Shown here one piece after another: positions 1 to 11,795 of a stretch of DNA of 28,613 nucleotides. Below the pieces are notes generated by a model. The model ran no database searches. It had not been told where the DNA came from and saw only the letters and a program-made list of their open reading frames with translations. Every line of letters begins with the position of its first letter. Position 1 is the first letter of the stretch. The position numbers were made by a program, and so were the translations under genes. Source of the stretch: Anaeromyces robustus (Eukaryota > Neocallimastigomycota > Neocallimastigomycetes > Neocallimastigales > Neocallimastigaceae); NCBI GenBank assembly GCA_002104895.1, contig MCFG01000568.1, positions 1 to 28,613 on the forward strand. The letters run 5' to 3'.

Positions 1-829
1 TCTTTGTTTATAAGAAGCCATAAAAAAGTTTATAAATATATTTTTTATAATAAATTTAATATTATATTAAATAAATATATAAACTTCAAGAAAAAAAATA
101 TATTAAACCATTGAAATGATTTAATAAATTAAAACAAAATATTAAATAAATAAATAGTATAATTTTATAATATAATAGTTATTATATCAAAAAATTATAT
201 ATACTTATATATATATAATAATAATAATAGTAATAAACATTAAAAATAATAATAATAATAATAATAACATTAAAAAAAAATAATAAAATATAATATAATA
301 TAATATAATAAAAAGATATTATAATTATATAAGATTTATGTAATTGAAATAGAAAAAAAATAATAATAATAATAAACATTAAAAAAAAATAATATAATAT
401 AATATAATATAATATAATATAATAAAAAAAAAAAAAACTATAATTATGTAATTTAGTTTTTTTTTAATTATTGTGAAGTTTGTAATAAAAATCATCAATC
501 ATTTTTAATAGAAAATATATATATATATATATTTTTAAATTTAATATATGATGATAATCCATAAAAAATTTTAAAAATATAAAAATTGAGAAAAAAAAAA
601 AAGGGATGCTATTAAATATTTAATTTTTTGTTTTTGTGATATTAAATGTTTTGAATTAAATTAATATTGAATATATTATTTTAATTTAAAAATTGGGAAA
701 AAAAAAAAAAAAAAAAAAAAAAACGGAATTCTATCAAATTTTTTGATTTCATGATTAATAAATTTATTAAATAATAAAATAAATAAATCTTAATATAAAT
801 ATATTAAGAAAAAGAAAGAATTATTATTG

Positions 830-869
830 AATAAATAAAAAGATTTTATTAAAAATCTTTTTATTTATT
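830..869. repeat. Perfect inverted repeat, 18-bp arms
   Basis: Positions 830-847 are the exact reverse complement of 852-869, with a 4-base loop at 848-851. The arms contain a GATTTT/AAAATC core flanked by A- and T-rich sequence, so this is not a simple ATAT palindrome. It could form a strong hairpin in DNA or RNA. In DNA this AT-rich it may still be chance or a relic of a small foldback element. Confidence 0.6.
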
Positions 870-901
870 TATTTATTTATTTATTATTTATTTATTTATT
901 T

Positions 902-932
<31 letters not shown>

Positions 933-1655
933 TATTTCTTTATTTATTTATTTATTTATTTTTATTCATTGATTTATTCATTTATAATGCATTTTAAAAA
1001 AATAATTTTTAAAATATGCAGCAATTTCAAATATATTCATTCTTTTTATAATCTTTATTTTTTATACAATCATGTCTTCTATGTTCTCCCTCAATATATT
1101 TATATATAGTATTTATATATATTTGATAAATTCATAAAATCTGACTTTAATTTTAATGCTATTTGCATAAACAGCATTATTTCTAAATTATAATGATAAA
1201 AATATATAATAATAAACAAATAATTTATATAATTCAACCGAAAATTCTTTTTATTATAATAATAATAATTATTATAAAACTATTATTAGTCAATACTTTT
1301 TTTATTATTATATCATCAAATTTATTTTTTTTAATATATTTTTTATTTATATTATTTATATTTTTTATTTATTTTTATTTATATTATTTATATTTTTTAT
1401 ATTTTTTATTTTTATTTATATTATTAATATTACTTTTATTATTTTTATTATTTCTTTATTTGATTATATTTAATAATTATTAATATATATTTATTTTATT
1501 ATGTAATTATGCTATTATACATTATTATAATATATTCAAAATTAATATTTATGTTTTATATACAATATAGAATATAAAATAAATATATTCATAAATTATA
1601 ATTTTATTATGAATATATATTTTTTCATTTAAACTCTATATAGATATATAAATTT

Positions 1656-1683
1656 ACCAGTTATTAAAATTTAATTAACTGGT
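1656..1683. repeat. Short hairpin downstream of the GH10 stop
   Basis: ACCAGTTA at 1656-1663 pairs with TAACTGGT at 1676-1683 over a 12-base loop. It lies about 110 bases past the GH10 stop codon on that gene's transcript side, so it would fall in or just after the 3' UTR. A role in mRNA 3'-end formation is only a guess. Confidence 0.35.
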
Positions 1684-1791
1684 GAGAATATTTTATTATA
1701 TTAATTATTAATTATTAATTTAATATAATTTAATATTCTATATTTCTATTTTATTTAATTTTTTTTTTTACTTTAATTTTTTAGTTTTTAA

Positions 1792-3153
1792 TTAATTCTT
1801 CTTTCTAACAACACACTTTCTAGCCTTCTTTTCTTTATTAATTTCCTTTTTATCAGCAGATCCTTCGTTCTTTGAATCGTTGTCATCTTCTGATTCTTCG
1901 TTACTTTGTTCGTTTTTCTCAATTGGTTCTTCTTCCTTTGATTCATTCTCATCAACTGATTCTTTTGGTTCATTTATATTATCTTCTGTTTCTTTGTTAT
2001 TTGATTCATCATTACTTGATTCATCAATTTCAGTTGGTTCATCAGTTGGTTCAAGATCTTCAAGATTATTGTCTTCACTAGATTCATTATCTTCAGTGGT
2101 TTCAGCATCTGGTTCTTCATTATCTTCAAGTTTGTAATGATCCTTTAATACATTAATTAATGAATAGTAAGCTGGTTTTGGAGTGTAATCTTTATTAAAG
2201 ATAAGTGGATAACCATCAGTTCTCCAACTATCACTATCACCAACACCCCAAATTAAGAAACCAGTACAATATGGACTATCTAAACAAGCTCTAAGACCAT
2301 CACCATAGAGTTGAGCTTGTAAAGCAAATTCTTCTTCAGTATTACCTTTAACACAATTAACATCCATTTCAGTAATTTGAACTTCAAGACCTAATTTACC
2401 AAATCTTTCCATAGTTTCCATAACATTTTCATATTTAACAGTTTTACCTGGTTCGGTATGAAGGTGATATTGAAGACCAACACCATCAATTGGAATTCCA
2501 CGTTCTTTCATATCCTTAACAAAGTTATAGACAGCATTAGTCTTCTTACCTTGACGGATATCAATACCTTCAATATCATAATCATTATAGAATAATTTAA
2601 CATTTGGATCAACTTCACGAGCAGTTTTGAAAGCAATATCAATGAAATCTGGACATTCACGAGAAAGGAAAGTATCACGTAATTCCCATGTACCATTTTC
2701 ACCAGTAGATTCATCTTCAATAGCTTCATTAACAACATCCCAAGTATCAATTTTTCCTTTATAATGAGTTAAAACTTGGGTAACATGTTCAACAATAGTA
2801 TTTTTCATATTATCATAACCTTTAATATCTTGGAACCATTGTGGTTGATAATTGAACCAAATTAAACAATGACCTCTGAATTTCATACCATTTTCTTCAG
2901 CTTTAGCTAAATGAGCATCACAATCAGTAAAATCGAAAACACCTTGTTGTGGTTGAATACCAGATAATTTACAACCATTTTCAGCAACCATAGTGTTGAA
3001 TTCTTTAAGAGCATTCATATAGGCTTCATCACCAAATCTGTGACTTGCACCAGCAACACCAACCATGAAATCCTTTGAAGCTTCTCTTAAAGATAAATCA
3101 GCAAAAGCAAAAGAAGCTGAAGCAAGTAAACTTAAAGCAATTGAGAATTTCAT
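1792..3153 (-). CDS. Secreted GH10 endo-beta-1,4-xylanase-type glycoside hydrolase with acidic C-terminal tail
   Basis: Predicted 453-aa intronless protein. Residues 1-18 form a signal peptide (MKFSIALSLLASASFAFA), which selects the ATG at 3153 over an upstream in-frame ATG that would add 37 non-signal residues. Residues 19-341 are a complete GH10 (beta/alpha)8 domain: ENGCK at 58-62, GHCLIW at 94-99, acid/base Glu143 in WDVVNEA, QYH at 228-230, nucleophile Glu262 in ITEMD, and WGVGDSDSWR at 302-311. GH10 enzymes cleave beta-1,4-xylan with retention of configuration. Two glycone-site motifs differ from the usual KWE and WHSQ (here KLS and WFNY), so specificity may be shifted. Residues 342-432 are an Asp/Glu/Asn/Ser-rich linker and 433-453 a short basic tail with one Cys. 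No dockerin or carbohydrate-binding module follows, unlike many gut-fungal xylanases. Lack of introns fits the bacterial origin proposed for many gut-fungal hydrolases. Confidence 0.93.
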   Translation of the reverse strand: MKFSIALSLLASASFAFADLSLREASKDFMVGVAGASHRFGDEAYMNALKEFNTMVAENGCKLSGIQPQQGVFDFTDCDAHLAKAEENGMKFRGHCLIWFNYQPQWFQDIKGYDNMKNTIVEHVTQVLTHYKGKIDTWDVVNEAIEDESTGENGTWELRDTFLSRECPDFIDIAFKTAREVDPNVKLFYNDYDIEGIDIRQGKKTNAVYNFVKDMKERGIPIDGVGLQYHLHTEPGKTVKYENVMETMERFGKLGLEVQITEMDVNCVKGNTEEEFALQAQLYGDGLRACLDSPYCTGFLIWGVGDSDSWRTDGYPLIFNKDYTPKPAYYSLINVLKDHYKLEDNEEPDAETTEDNESSEDNNLEDLEPTDEPTEIDESSNDESNNKETEDNINEPKESVDENESKEEEPIEKNEQSNEESEDDNDSKNEGSADKKEINKEKKARKCVVRKKN

Positions 3154-3731
3154 TTTGTTATAAATATATTTATTTACTGATTTTATTGATTTTTTTTTTT
3201 TATATCTATAGTATAAAAAAAATACAAATATTATTTTATATTTTTTTTGAAGAAGAAGAAACAAAATACCATCACTATCTATTTATACTTCATTTTCGAA
3301 GTATTAGAATAATATTTTTTTTTTCTAAATAATAAAAAATTAAAATATCATTAATTAATAAAGAAATGAATTAAGGATACATTAATTTAATATAATGAAA
3401 ATGAAATAAAAACAATTGAAAAAACATTAAAAAATATTAAATAAAATTTTAAGCTTAATAAATAATAAAATAATGACAAATCATATTTATACCACGATTA
3501 TTATAAATATACAATAAATGTAACACAAAAAGAAATTTAAAATATATATAATAATATAAATCTAATATAAATATAATATACATATGATAAAAATTTTAAA
3601 GTATAAACAAAAGTTATACATATATTTATTTATTTTAAAATTATTGTGTAATTATATATTAAATCTTAGAATAATGGATTAATTTATTATTAGAGATAAT
3701 TTTAATTTTATCTATAATAATAATAATAATA

Positions 3732-3812
<81 letters not shown>

Positions 3813-6800
3813 TATTAATTTATTTTCATTAATATTTCAATTGTTAATTGTTAATAATATTAAGTATCTAAAACAAATGCATTTAACATCTATTAAAAAT
3901 TTAAAATTTATATATTCATTAAAAGGTGCATAATTAAAAAATAAATTTACATATATATTTTATCCCCTTTTTTAATTATATTATATTAATAAAGAATATA
4001 TAATATTATAGTGTTATTAATACTTAAAGATTTATCCAAGATAAAAATGAATTAAATTCTTTATATACTTTAATATGGTACTATCAAAACTATGTGGTGT
4101 GATAATTCATAATATTTATTGTTTGTTTCTTAAAAATCTTTTAAAAATATAATATTTATATATTTAAATTTATACCAAATAACTACTAAATATTATTGGT
4201 TGAAAATTATTTATAGTTTATTAGTATTTAAAGTTTATCAATTCATATCTTTTACTTTTCTTAAAATAGAATGTTTTTTTATCTTTTTTTAAAACTATAT
4301 CATTTTAAATTATAATGTCTCATTTACTTATTTTGTTAATTTATAATATATATTATTTGTAATTTAAGTGAAATATAAGAACAATAATAATAATGGTGAT
4401 TAATCGATTAATAGTTCATGATTTTTATTTCAGAAGCTTTTGTATTAAAAGATATAAATATTATATAATAAATACAAAATTTTATGATTATTATATTATT
4501 TTATATATTATTATTATTATCATAATTATATATATATTAATATTATAAATTATAACTCGTAATTATAATAAATAATGAATATTATAAATAATAACTCTTA
4601 ATTATAATAAATAATATATTAAATTAAAATAAACGAAAGAAATAATTTTAAAAATTATGAATGAATATTTTAGTGTTGGTATACGTTTTAATAATTTTAA
4701 TTATCTTCCATATGTTCTTTTCTTTCAAATAATAGAAGTCAATCATTATATATTTGAAAGTTTTTCTATTGTATATGATTACTATTTAAGATATGATTTA
4801 TTTAAAAAGATTTTAATGATATTAAATAAACCATATCTTTTATATTATTATAAACAAATTTAAATATATTTTTATAAATAATAATAAAGAATACATATAA
4901 ATCATATTTATATTTTAATTGTTATAAAATATTTTTAAATTTATATAATTTTAAAATAATATAGTAATCATTAAAGAACAATAATATAAGGGTAATTTTA
5001 TTGTTATTGCAATCATGTTAATACTATTATAGTAATTTTATTTATTTTTATTGATGAAATAAATAAATAATTAATAAATTAATTAAAAGAATAAATAAAT
5101 AATAAATAATAAATTTTTTAGTACTATAATAATACAAATAAAGCCAAATTAGGGTTAATTAAAATTGTTATTTTTATAAATTTATGTATTAATTATTTTA
5201 TATACAAGTATTTTTAATTTTAATTTTATCTATTTATATATATTTAACCAATTCAATTTCAATTTGTATCAATTAATTATTTCATAAATAAATAAAAAAA
5301 TAAATAAATAAATATATAAATATATAAATAAATATATAAATAAATATATAAATATAAAAATTTTTTGTAGTAAATAATCATAATATTGTAATAATAAAAA
5401 ATATAGATAAATAAGTATAAAATAAAATAAAATAAATAAAAAGAATGTTCATTTATATTGAAAAAAAGAGAATAACAAAACTATATATAGTGTCATATCA
5501 ATATGTAATAGTTTTTTCACAAGGATTTAAAGAAAGAGCATCATGAAGATATAAAAAGTATATAATTTAAAAAATTTATATGTAGTAAAATTATAATTAT
5601 TTTTTTTTAATTAACCTGTTATTAATAAATATATCATTTTTATTATTTAATTTTAGATATACTATTTCATTATTACAATTTTTAATTAAATAATTAGGTA
5701 TTATAATAATTAATAAACCATTATATTAGATGTTTGGTAATTAATTATTAATTGAAAAATATTATATATATTTATTTTTTAAAATAAATATATACAATCA
5801 GTAAGATATTTTTTCATTAACGAGTTAGAATTAAGAATATATTATTATTACCAGGTTAAAGAATATTATAGGTTAAAAAAGGTAAATATATTTTTATATT
5901 CTAGTTTTTACTATTGAGAAAGATAAAAAAAAAAAAAAGTAGTTTTAATGTAGTCCAAATGAAAAAACTAGATTAAAAACACATTATTATTATTATTATT
6001 TATAACTATTATATTTCAGTTCAAGTATATATATTAATACTTCTAAAATTAAAAAGTTTGAAATATTTTTAGTTTTATTCTAATAAAAATTTTTGATTTA
6101 TAAATAACTTTTTGATATTATTTATTTTTGTTATATAAATATATTATATATAATATTATTATATCCATAAATTAATTTCTGTATATTTATTTTTTTTTTT
6201 TTATAATCATTTATTTTTACCTAAATAATGTATTTCAATGTATAATATTAAATAAAATTAATAATAATATTTGTTTATAATAAATAATATAAATGTTATG
6301 AAAAACTTAGCAAAAATTTTAAAAATGTTCTTATAATACAAGGAAGGAAAGAAAGAGGAAAAACAAATATAATAGATTTCAAAATCGAGGGAGTGAAAAA
6401 TATTATGAATGTATAAAATTAATATTAAAATAATTTCTAAAAGATGTAAGCAAAATATAACTCAATATTATGTTAAATGTTATTTGTAATCAGTCTCTTA
6501 ATAAGTAATTTTTTTACTTGATTATTAATAATAGTCTTCGCGAAATTATATGAACAATTATTATCTCGTATTCTCTCATTTTTATCTGTATTACCATCAT
6601 TAAAAATAATTTTATTTTTTTCAATAATAAAAGTTAGAACCTGATAATATAATGAATATATAAAAAATGTATACTATTTTATTCACTCTATAACTTGGCA
6701 GTACAATTAAATTATTTTACCAACTTAATAATAAACATAATTTTTCCCAATTATTTATTGATGTATGATAAATTGAAATAGTTTTTTTTATTGTTATAAT

Positions 6801-7194
6801 TATTTCAATATAGATATTATTTATTATCTATACCTTTTAAGACCAATCACAAACCTACACGCAATTTATAATTAAGAAATCATAATTAATATTTAAGTTT
6901 GAAAGTATTATTTTATTATTTTTGTTTAAAATACATTAATGTTTTTACATTACAACATTTTTTATACCAATATAAAATAATAAAAAAATATTATTTCAAA
7001 AAAAGTTTTCAATCTGGATTAAAAAAAATGACATTTGCAGGACATTATCTCTTATATAAACATAATAAAAATATAAATATTATAATGTCAAAAATTATAA
7101 TAATAAAAATATTTCATAATTAAAAAGAAAAAAATAAAAATAAAAAGAAAAAAATAAAAATAAAAAGAAAAAAATAAAAAGAAAAAAAGAAAAA
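3154..7194. other. AT-rich intergenic region without a supported gene
   Basis: It contains a TAA/ATA trinucleotide tract at about 3717-3810, TAAATA-type repeats near 5280-5350 and many short A/T runs. A 68-codon ATG-started frame at 4657-4863 (+) and a start-less open frame at 6473-6673 (-) have somewhat protein-like composition, but no family is recognisable in either. An A-rich G-spotted stretch (about 7120-7194) sits directly before the next gene's ATG. Confidence 0.65.
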
Positions 7195-7911
7195 ATGATA
7201 TTTATAAAAATAATATTAATATTATTATTATTTATTGATTGTATTTTCGGTTATGATGGTGATGATAATTCATCTTACGATGTTTTATATACTTCATCTT
7301 ACGATGGTTTTGATACTTCATCTTACGATGGTTTTGAGCCTATGATAATTATAATTATATACATTGGTATATGCATTGGTGTGATAATATACTTTTGTTA
7401 TATAGATATTCTTCCATCTGCACCTCCTATTTATAGTTCAAGAGAAATTCCAATGAACACTGATAATACAAATTTTGGCATTGCTTTGACCGAAACAAAT
7501 GAAAACACCAACAGTAACACTACATTTATAAATAATACAAACACAGTTCAATTGCAAAATCCAAATAATGGTAATAATATTGACGTGAATAGTTTATTTG
7601 TTCATCTAGAATATCTTCGTAATTATATTATAATGAATATTCCTAACCAGAATCAAGCTCCTCCATCCTATATGAATATTAATGGCAATACTAATTCTAA
7701 TACCAATAATAATGAACAACAACAACAACAACAACAACAATCATTTACTACAACAACTATTAATACTAATGAAGATAACAATGTCTGTAGCATTTTACCA
7801 TCCTATTCACAACTTTTACGTCAACATTTTGCAAGAAATTCACCAAATATCCCTTCAAATAATGATAATGATAATCAAGAACTCAATCTAGATGAAAAAC
7901 ATATTGAGTAA
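7195..7911 (+). CDS. Small type I membrane protein with PSAP, PPxY and LPxY motifs (putative Rsp5-type ligase adaptor)
   Basis: Single-exon, 238 aa; the ATG follows an A-rich leader. Residues 1-19 are a signal peptide. Residues 20-49 form a short ectodomain with three 8-residue repeats of the SSYDGF(D/E) kind, from three 24-bp DNA units at 7270-7341. Residues 50-70 are one transmembrane helix. The cytosolic tail (71-238) is Asn/Thr/Gln-rich with an eight-Gln run (175-182) and short linear motifs: PSAP at 74-77 overlapping PPIY at 77-80, PPSY at 156-159 and LPSY at 201-204. PPxY and LPxY motifs bind WW domains of Nedd4/Rsp5 ubiquitin ligases, and P(S/T)AP binds the Tsg101/Vps23 subunit of ESCRT-I. 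Yeast Rcr1/Rcr2 and other Rsp5 adaptors share a single membrane helix plus PY-motif tail. I infer a membrane-protein sorting adaptor; no orthologue is recognised by sequence. Confidence 0.8.
   Translation: MIFIKIILILLLFIDCIFGYDGDDNSSYDVLYTSSYDGFDTSSYDGFEPMIIIIIYIGICIGVIIYFCYIDILPSAPPIYSSREIPMNTDNTNFGIALTETNENTNSNTTFINNTNTVQLQNPNNGNNIDVNSLFVHLEYLRNYIIMNIPNQNQAPPSYMNINGNTNSNTNNNEQQQQQQQQSFTTTTINTNEDNNVCSILPSYSQLLRQHFARNSPNIPSNNDNDNQELNLDEKHIE
7270..7341 (+). repeat. 24-bp coding tandem repeat, 3 units
   Basis: Units begin at 7270, 7294 and 7318 and each encodes an 8-residue SSYD-containing block in the ectodomain of the membrane protein. Units 2 and 3 are nearly identical; unit 1 differs after SSYD. 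The unit length keeps the frame, so copy-number change would lengthen or shorten the ectodomain. Confidence 0.8.
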
Positions 7912-8211
7912 AAAAAAAATTCAAACTAAAATATTTTTTATAATTATATATTAAAATAATTTAATATATAATTTGATATTTTTAATAAATAATAAAAATT
8001 TTTTACAAACTTTTTAAATTTCACTGATTTTTAGAATAATAAATATTAATTATTTTAATAAAAAATAAAAATATATGTATATATATTATAATATGTATAT
8101 TATAGTTTTCAGTGAAATACTAAAGTTAATATTTTTTATAGGAAAAATTAAAAAATGTAAAAAAATAAGAAAAAATAAAAAATAAAAAGTAAAACAAAAA
8201 GTAAAAAATGA

Positions 8212-8256
<45 letters not shown>

Positions 8257-10877
8257 TATTATTGAATTATTAATAACAATGTAATCTAATATTTACTATT
8301 GTACCAGATATATTTTTTATCATTTATAACAATACTAAAGTTAATACTTTTTATAGGAAAAAATAAAAAATATTAAGTTTATAAAAAATAAAAAAGAATA
8401 AAGAAAAAAGAAAAAAAAAATTAAAAATTGTAAAAAAAAATAAAAATAATAAAAAATAAAAAGTAAAATAAAACGTAAAACAAAAAGTAAAAAATGAAAA
8501 AAAAAGTTAAAATATTATTGAATTATTAATAACAATGTAATTTAATATTTACTATATATGTACCAGATATATTTTTTATCATTTATAAACAATATAGGAA
8601 AAAATAATAAAAAATAAAATAGAATAAAGAATAAAGATAAAAAAAAATTAAAAAATGTAAAAAAAAATAAAAAAATAAAAAATAAAAAATAAAAGGTAAA
8701 ATAAAAAGTAAAACAAAAAGTAAAAAATAAAAAATATATATATATATACATATGTTAAAATATTATTGTTTTGTTAATAGTAATCTAATGTTTACTATTG
8801 TACCAGATATATTTTTTATCATTTATAACTTTCATAATTATGATAAAAAATAACATTATTTAATAATATATATACATATTTTATATAATTATATTATTTT
8901 ATATTTTATTTGTCATCAGTTACATCACCATTAATATTGAAGTCTGTGGTTAATTACTGTAGAAATTTAAAAATATATATATGGTTATATTTTATAATAA
9001 TGTCAATTTGTTTTAAATCATTAAATATATTAATTTAATTATTATATAATACATATTCTTTTTTTAATAATAATATATTATAAAAGCAATTAGTAGTAAT
9101 TATTATTTAAAGTATATTTTTAAATATACTATTTAAAAAAACAAATTTTTTTATTAAAAAAAGTCTTTTTTTTTTTTTTTGAAAAAAAAATTAAATATAT
9201 TACATTATATAATAATATAATATATATTTAATTAAATCATTTTAATAAGAATATATTTAATTAAATCATTTTAATAAGAATATAATATATAATAAATATA
9301 ATGTAATATAAGAAATACAATGTAATTATATTTATTAAAAAATTAATATAAAGTAATATAATTAGTGTAACTTTCATCACGATGACTTTTTTTTTTTTTT
9401 TTTAATTATTTAATTTGTATTTTGTAATTATTTTTTTTTTACAAATTTAAAAAAGTTTAAATGAATTAATTAAAAAAAATAAATATTAAGTAGATTATAA
9501 TAATAATAAATAATAATAAATAATAATAATAATAATAAATAAATAAATATAAAATAAAATTATAATATAATATAAAAAATGTTATTAAAAAAAAAAAAAA
9601 AAACATGGTATAATGTATTTACAATTTTTTTATGATTCAATAATTAAATATATGAACTACAAGGATTATTATTTTAATAATTCTTATAGTTCAAAATATT
9701 AAATATTTTTTAACAATGTATTTGTAACTATAATATAAAATTAGTTTCTTAGGTTTTATTTTTTTTTTATACATTTTGTTTATAGACCGTTATTACTAAA
9801 CAATAAGAACAATATTTAAGTAAATGTATCTTTTAAAATGATGTTTAAAACAATGATAAAATTTATATGATAATATTTATAATTTTTATTAATATAAAAA
9901 AGGAATAATTAATATGACATTTTTATTTTTTTTTTCAATATAATTTATAATGTACTTATTTTTGTTTTTGTTTTTTTATTAATAAAATACATTGAAAAAG
10001 AAAGAAATAGAAAAAAAAAGAATGTGACGTAACTAAAAAGATTAAAAAAATAATATTAGTTAATTTAAGAATAAATAAAAAAAAAATAAATTACTATTTA
10101 AAATATAAATTACTGATTTATAATTGATCAATGTCTATACATTATATATATAATATATAGATTATATTAAATATTGTTTAATCATAGTAATATTCATTTT
10201 GCACATTGATGCTTTTATTTATTTAAATACATTAATTAATTAAAATATATATATTGCATATCAAATTTTAACTTTGAAATGCTTAATCTTATTTTTTTTT
10301 TTTTATGAAATTTGATTTATTTCATAAAATAGTATATATAAATATCAATTTTCACTTGAATTTATAAATGCCCTTAAAGAAAATAATTAAAATAATAAAA
10401 AAAAAATAAATAATAAAAAAAATAAATAATCAAAATAATATCAAAATAACAAAAATCACTACAAATAGTATTAAAAAAGTTAATATTATTAATATTGAAA
10501 ATAAGAGATTGTTTTATTAGTTAAAACAAAAATTAATCTTATATAAAAATATTAATTAAAATTAACTTAATATCAAAATAAAAAAAAAAAGGAGACAATT
10601 TCAATATTTATTATTTTATTAAAAATAATATATTTTTATAAAAAAAAATTGGAAAAAAAGAATAGAAAAAGTATGTTCAAAATTATTTTATTATTAAAGA
10701 CAAAATAATAAATAATAGTAATTATCATATTAAAAAACTTAATTGTAAATAAAATATTTATAAAAGAAATGTTACCATTTATGAAATAATAAAATAATAT
10801 ATATTAATAAAAAACAGATTAAAATTATAACAATAATAATAAATAATAATAATCATTATTTAAAATTTTAAGAAATC

Positions 10878-10911
<34 letters not shown>

Positions 10912-11746
10912 TGAATATGAATATGAATATGAATATGAATAATATGAATAATAAATAATAAATTTTTACCTACATTTTTTAATATTAAGATAATATTGTT
11001 TCTTGGCTAATTTATGGTGTTTGGTAAAAAAAAAAAATTTTTACAATCTGTTAAATAAATGAATGAATGATTAATAATCTATAAATAATAAATGAATCTC
11101 TTTAAAAATAAATGAATATGTAAATAAATAAATAATATGATAAACTAAATTAAATTAAATTAATTAATTAATTAATATAAAAAAAAATTACATAAAGATC
11201 ATAGTATTCGTTGTTAATACCTATATTAATCTAAGTAATAATATATAGCTACAATATATTAGAATTGAATTACATTCAATCTAAATTAAATATGAATCAT
11301 TGAATCCTTTTCCTTATTATTATAATAAAAGTATATTGTATTTAATATATAACAAATATAACAATAATAATAATAATAATAAATAGTTAGGAATAATAAA
11401 TATTAATAAATTATAACAAAAAATAAAATATAATAAATTATAATAAAAAAAAAATAATAATATAAAATAAGAAATACATAACACATAATTAATAACAAAA
11501 ACAATTATTTATTATTATTATTATTGATTTTTTATTCATCATTTATTAATAAGTAATATTAATTATTTTATTCAAATATAAAATATTTATACAATTTAAT
11601 ATATATATTTTATTATAATTAAGAACTTTAATTATTTTCTTACTATATATAATATTATATTTATAATATTATATTTATTTAATTTATTATGAACATATAT
11701 ATCTATATAATGTTTTATTAATTATTATTGTAAAATGATATATTAA

Positions 11747-11795
<49 letters not shown>

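Larger units (their letters stand above)
1..1791. other. AT-rich intergenic flank
   Basis: No gene is supported here. The stretch is made of poly-A/T runs, TAA/ATA repeats (about 225-425), an ATTT/GATT tetranucleotide patch (about 860-960), and T-rich low-complexity sequence whose open frames translate only to Ile/Leu/Phe/Tyr strings. A perfect 18-bp hairpin lies at 830-869, and two shorter inverted repeats lie at 1154-1179 and 1656-1683. Segments starting near 581 and 688 look like a diverged duplication, each with a short AAAAATTG(A/G)G element followed by a poly-A run and a related T-rich stretch. Confidence 0.7.

Noticed and set aside
1872-2137. Two plus-strand open frames over the GH10 tail
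   Set aside because: They are antisense shadows of the acidic GAT/GAA-rich tail codons.
3154-3264. Upstream in-frame ATG adding 37 residues to the GH10 protein
   Set aside because: The extra residues are Lys/Tyr/Phe-rich and would bury the clear signal peptide that starts at 3153.
4657-4863. 68-codon ATG-started frame
   Set aside because: Aromatic/Ile-rich, no recognisable domain and no splice-linked neighbours; kept only as a note in the gap description.
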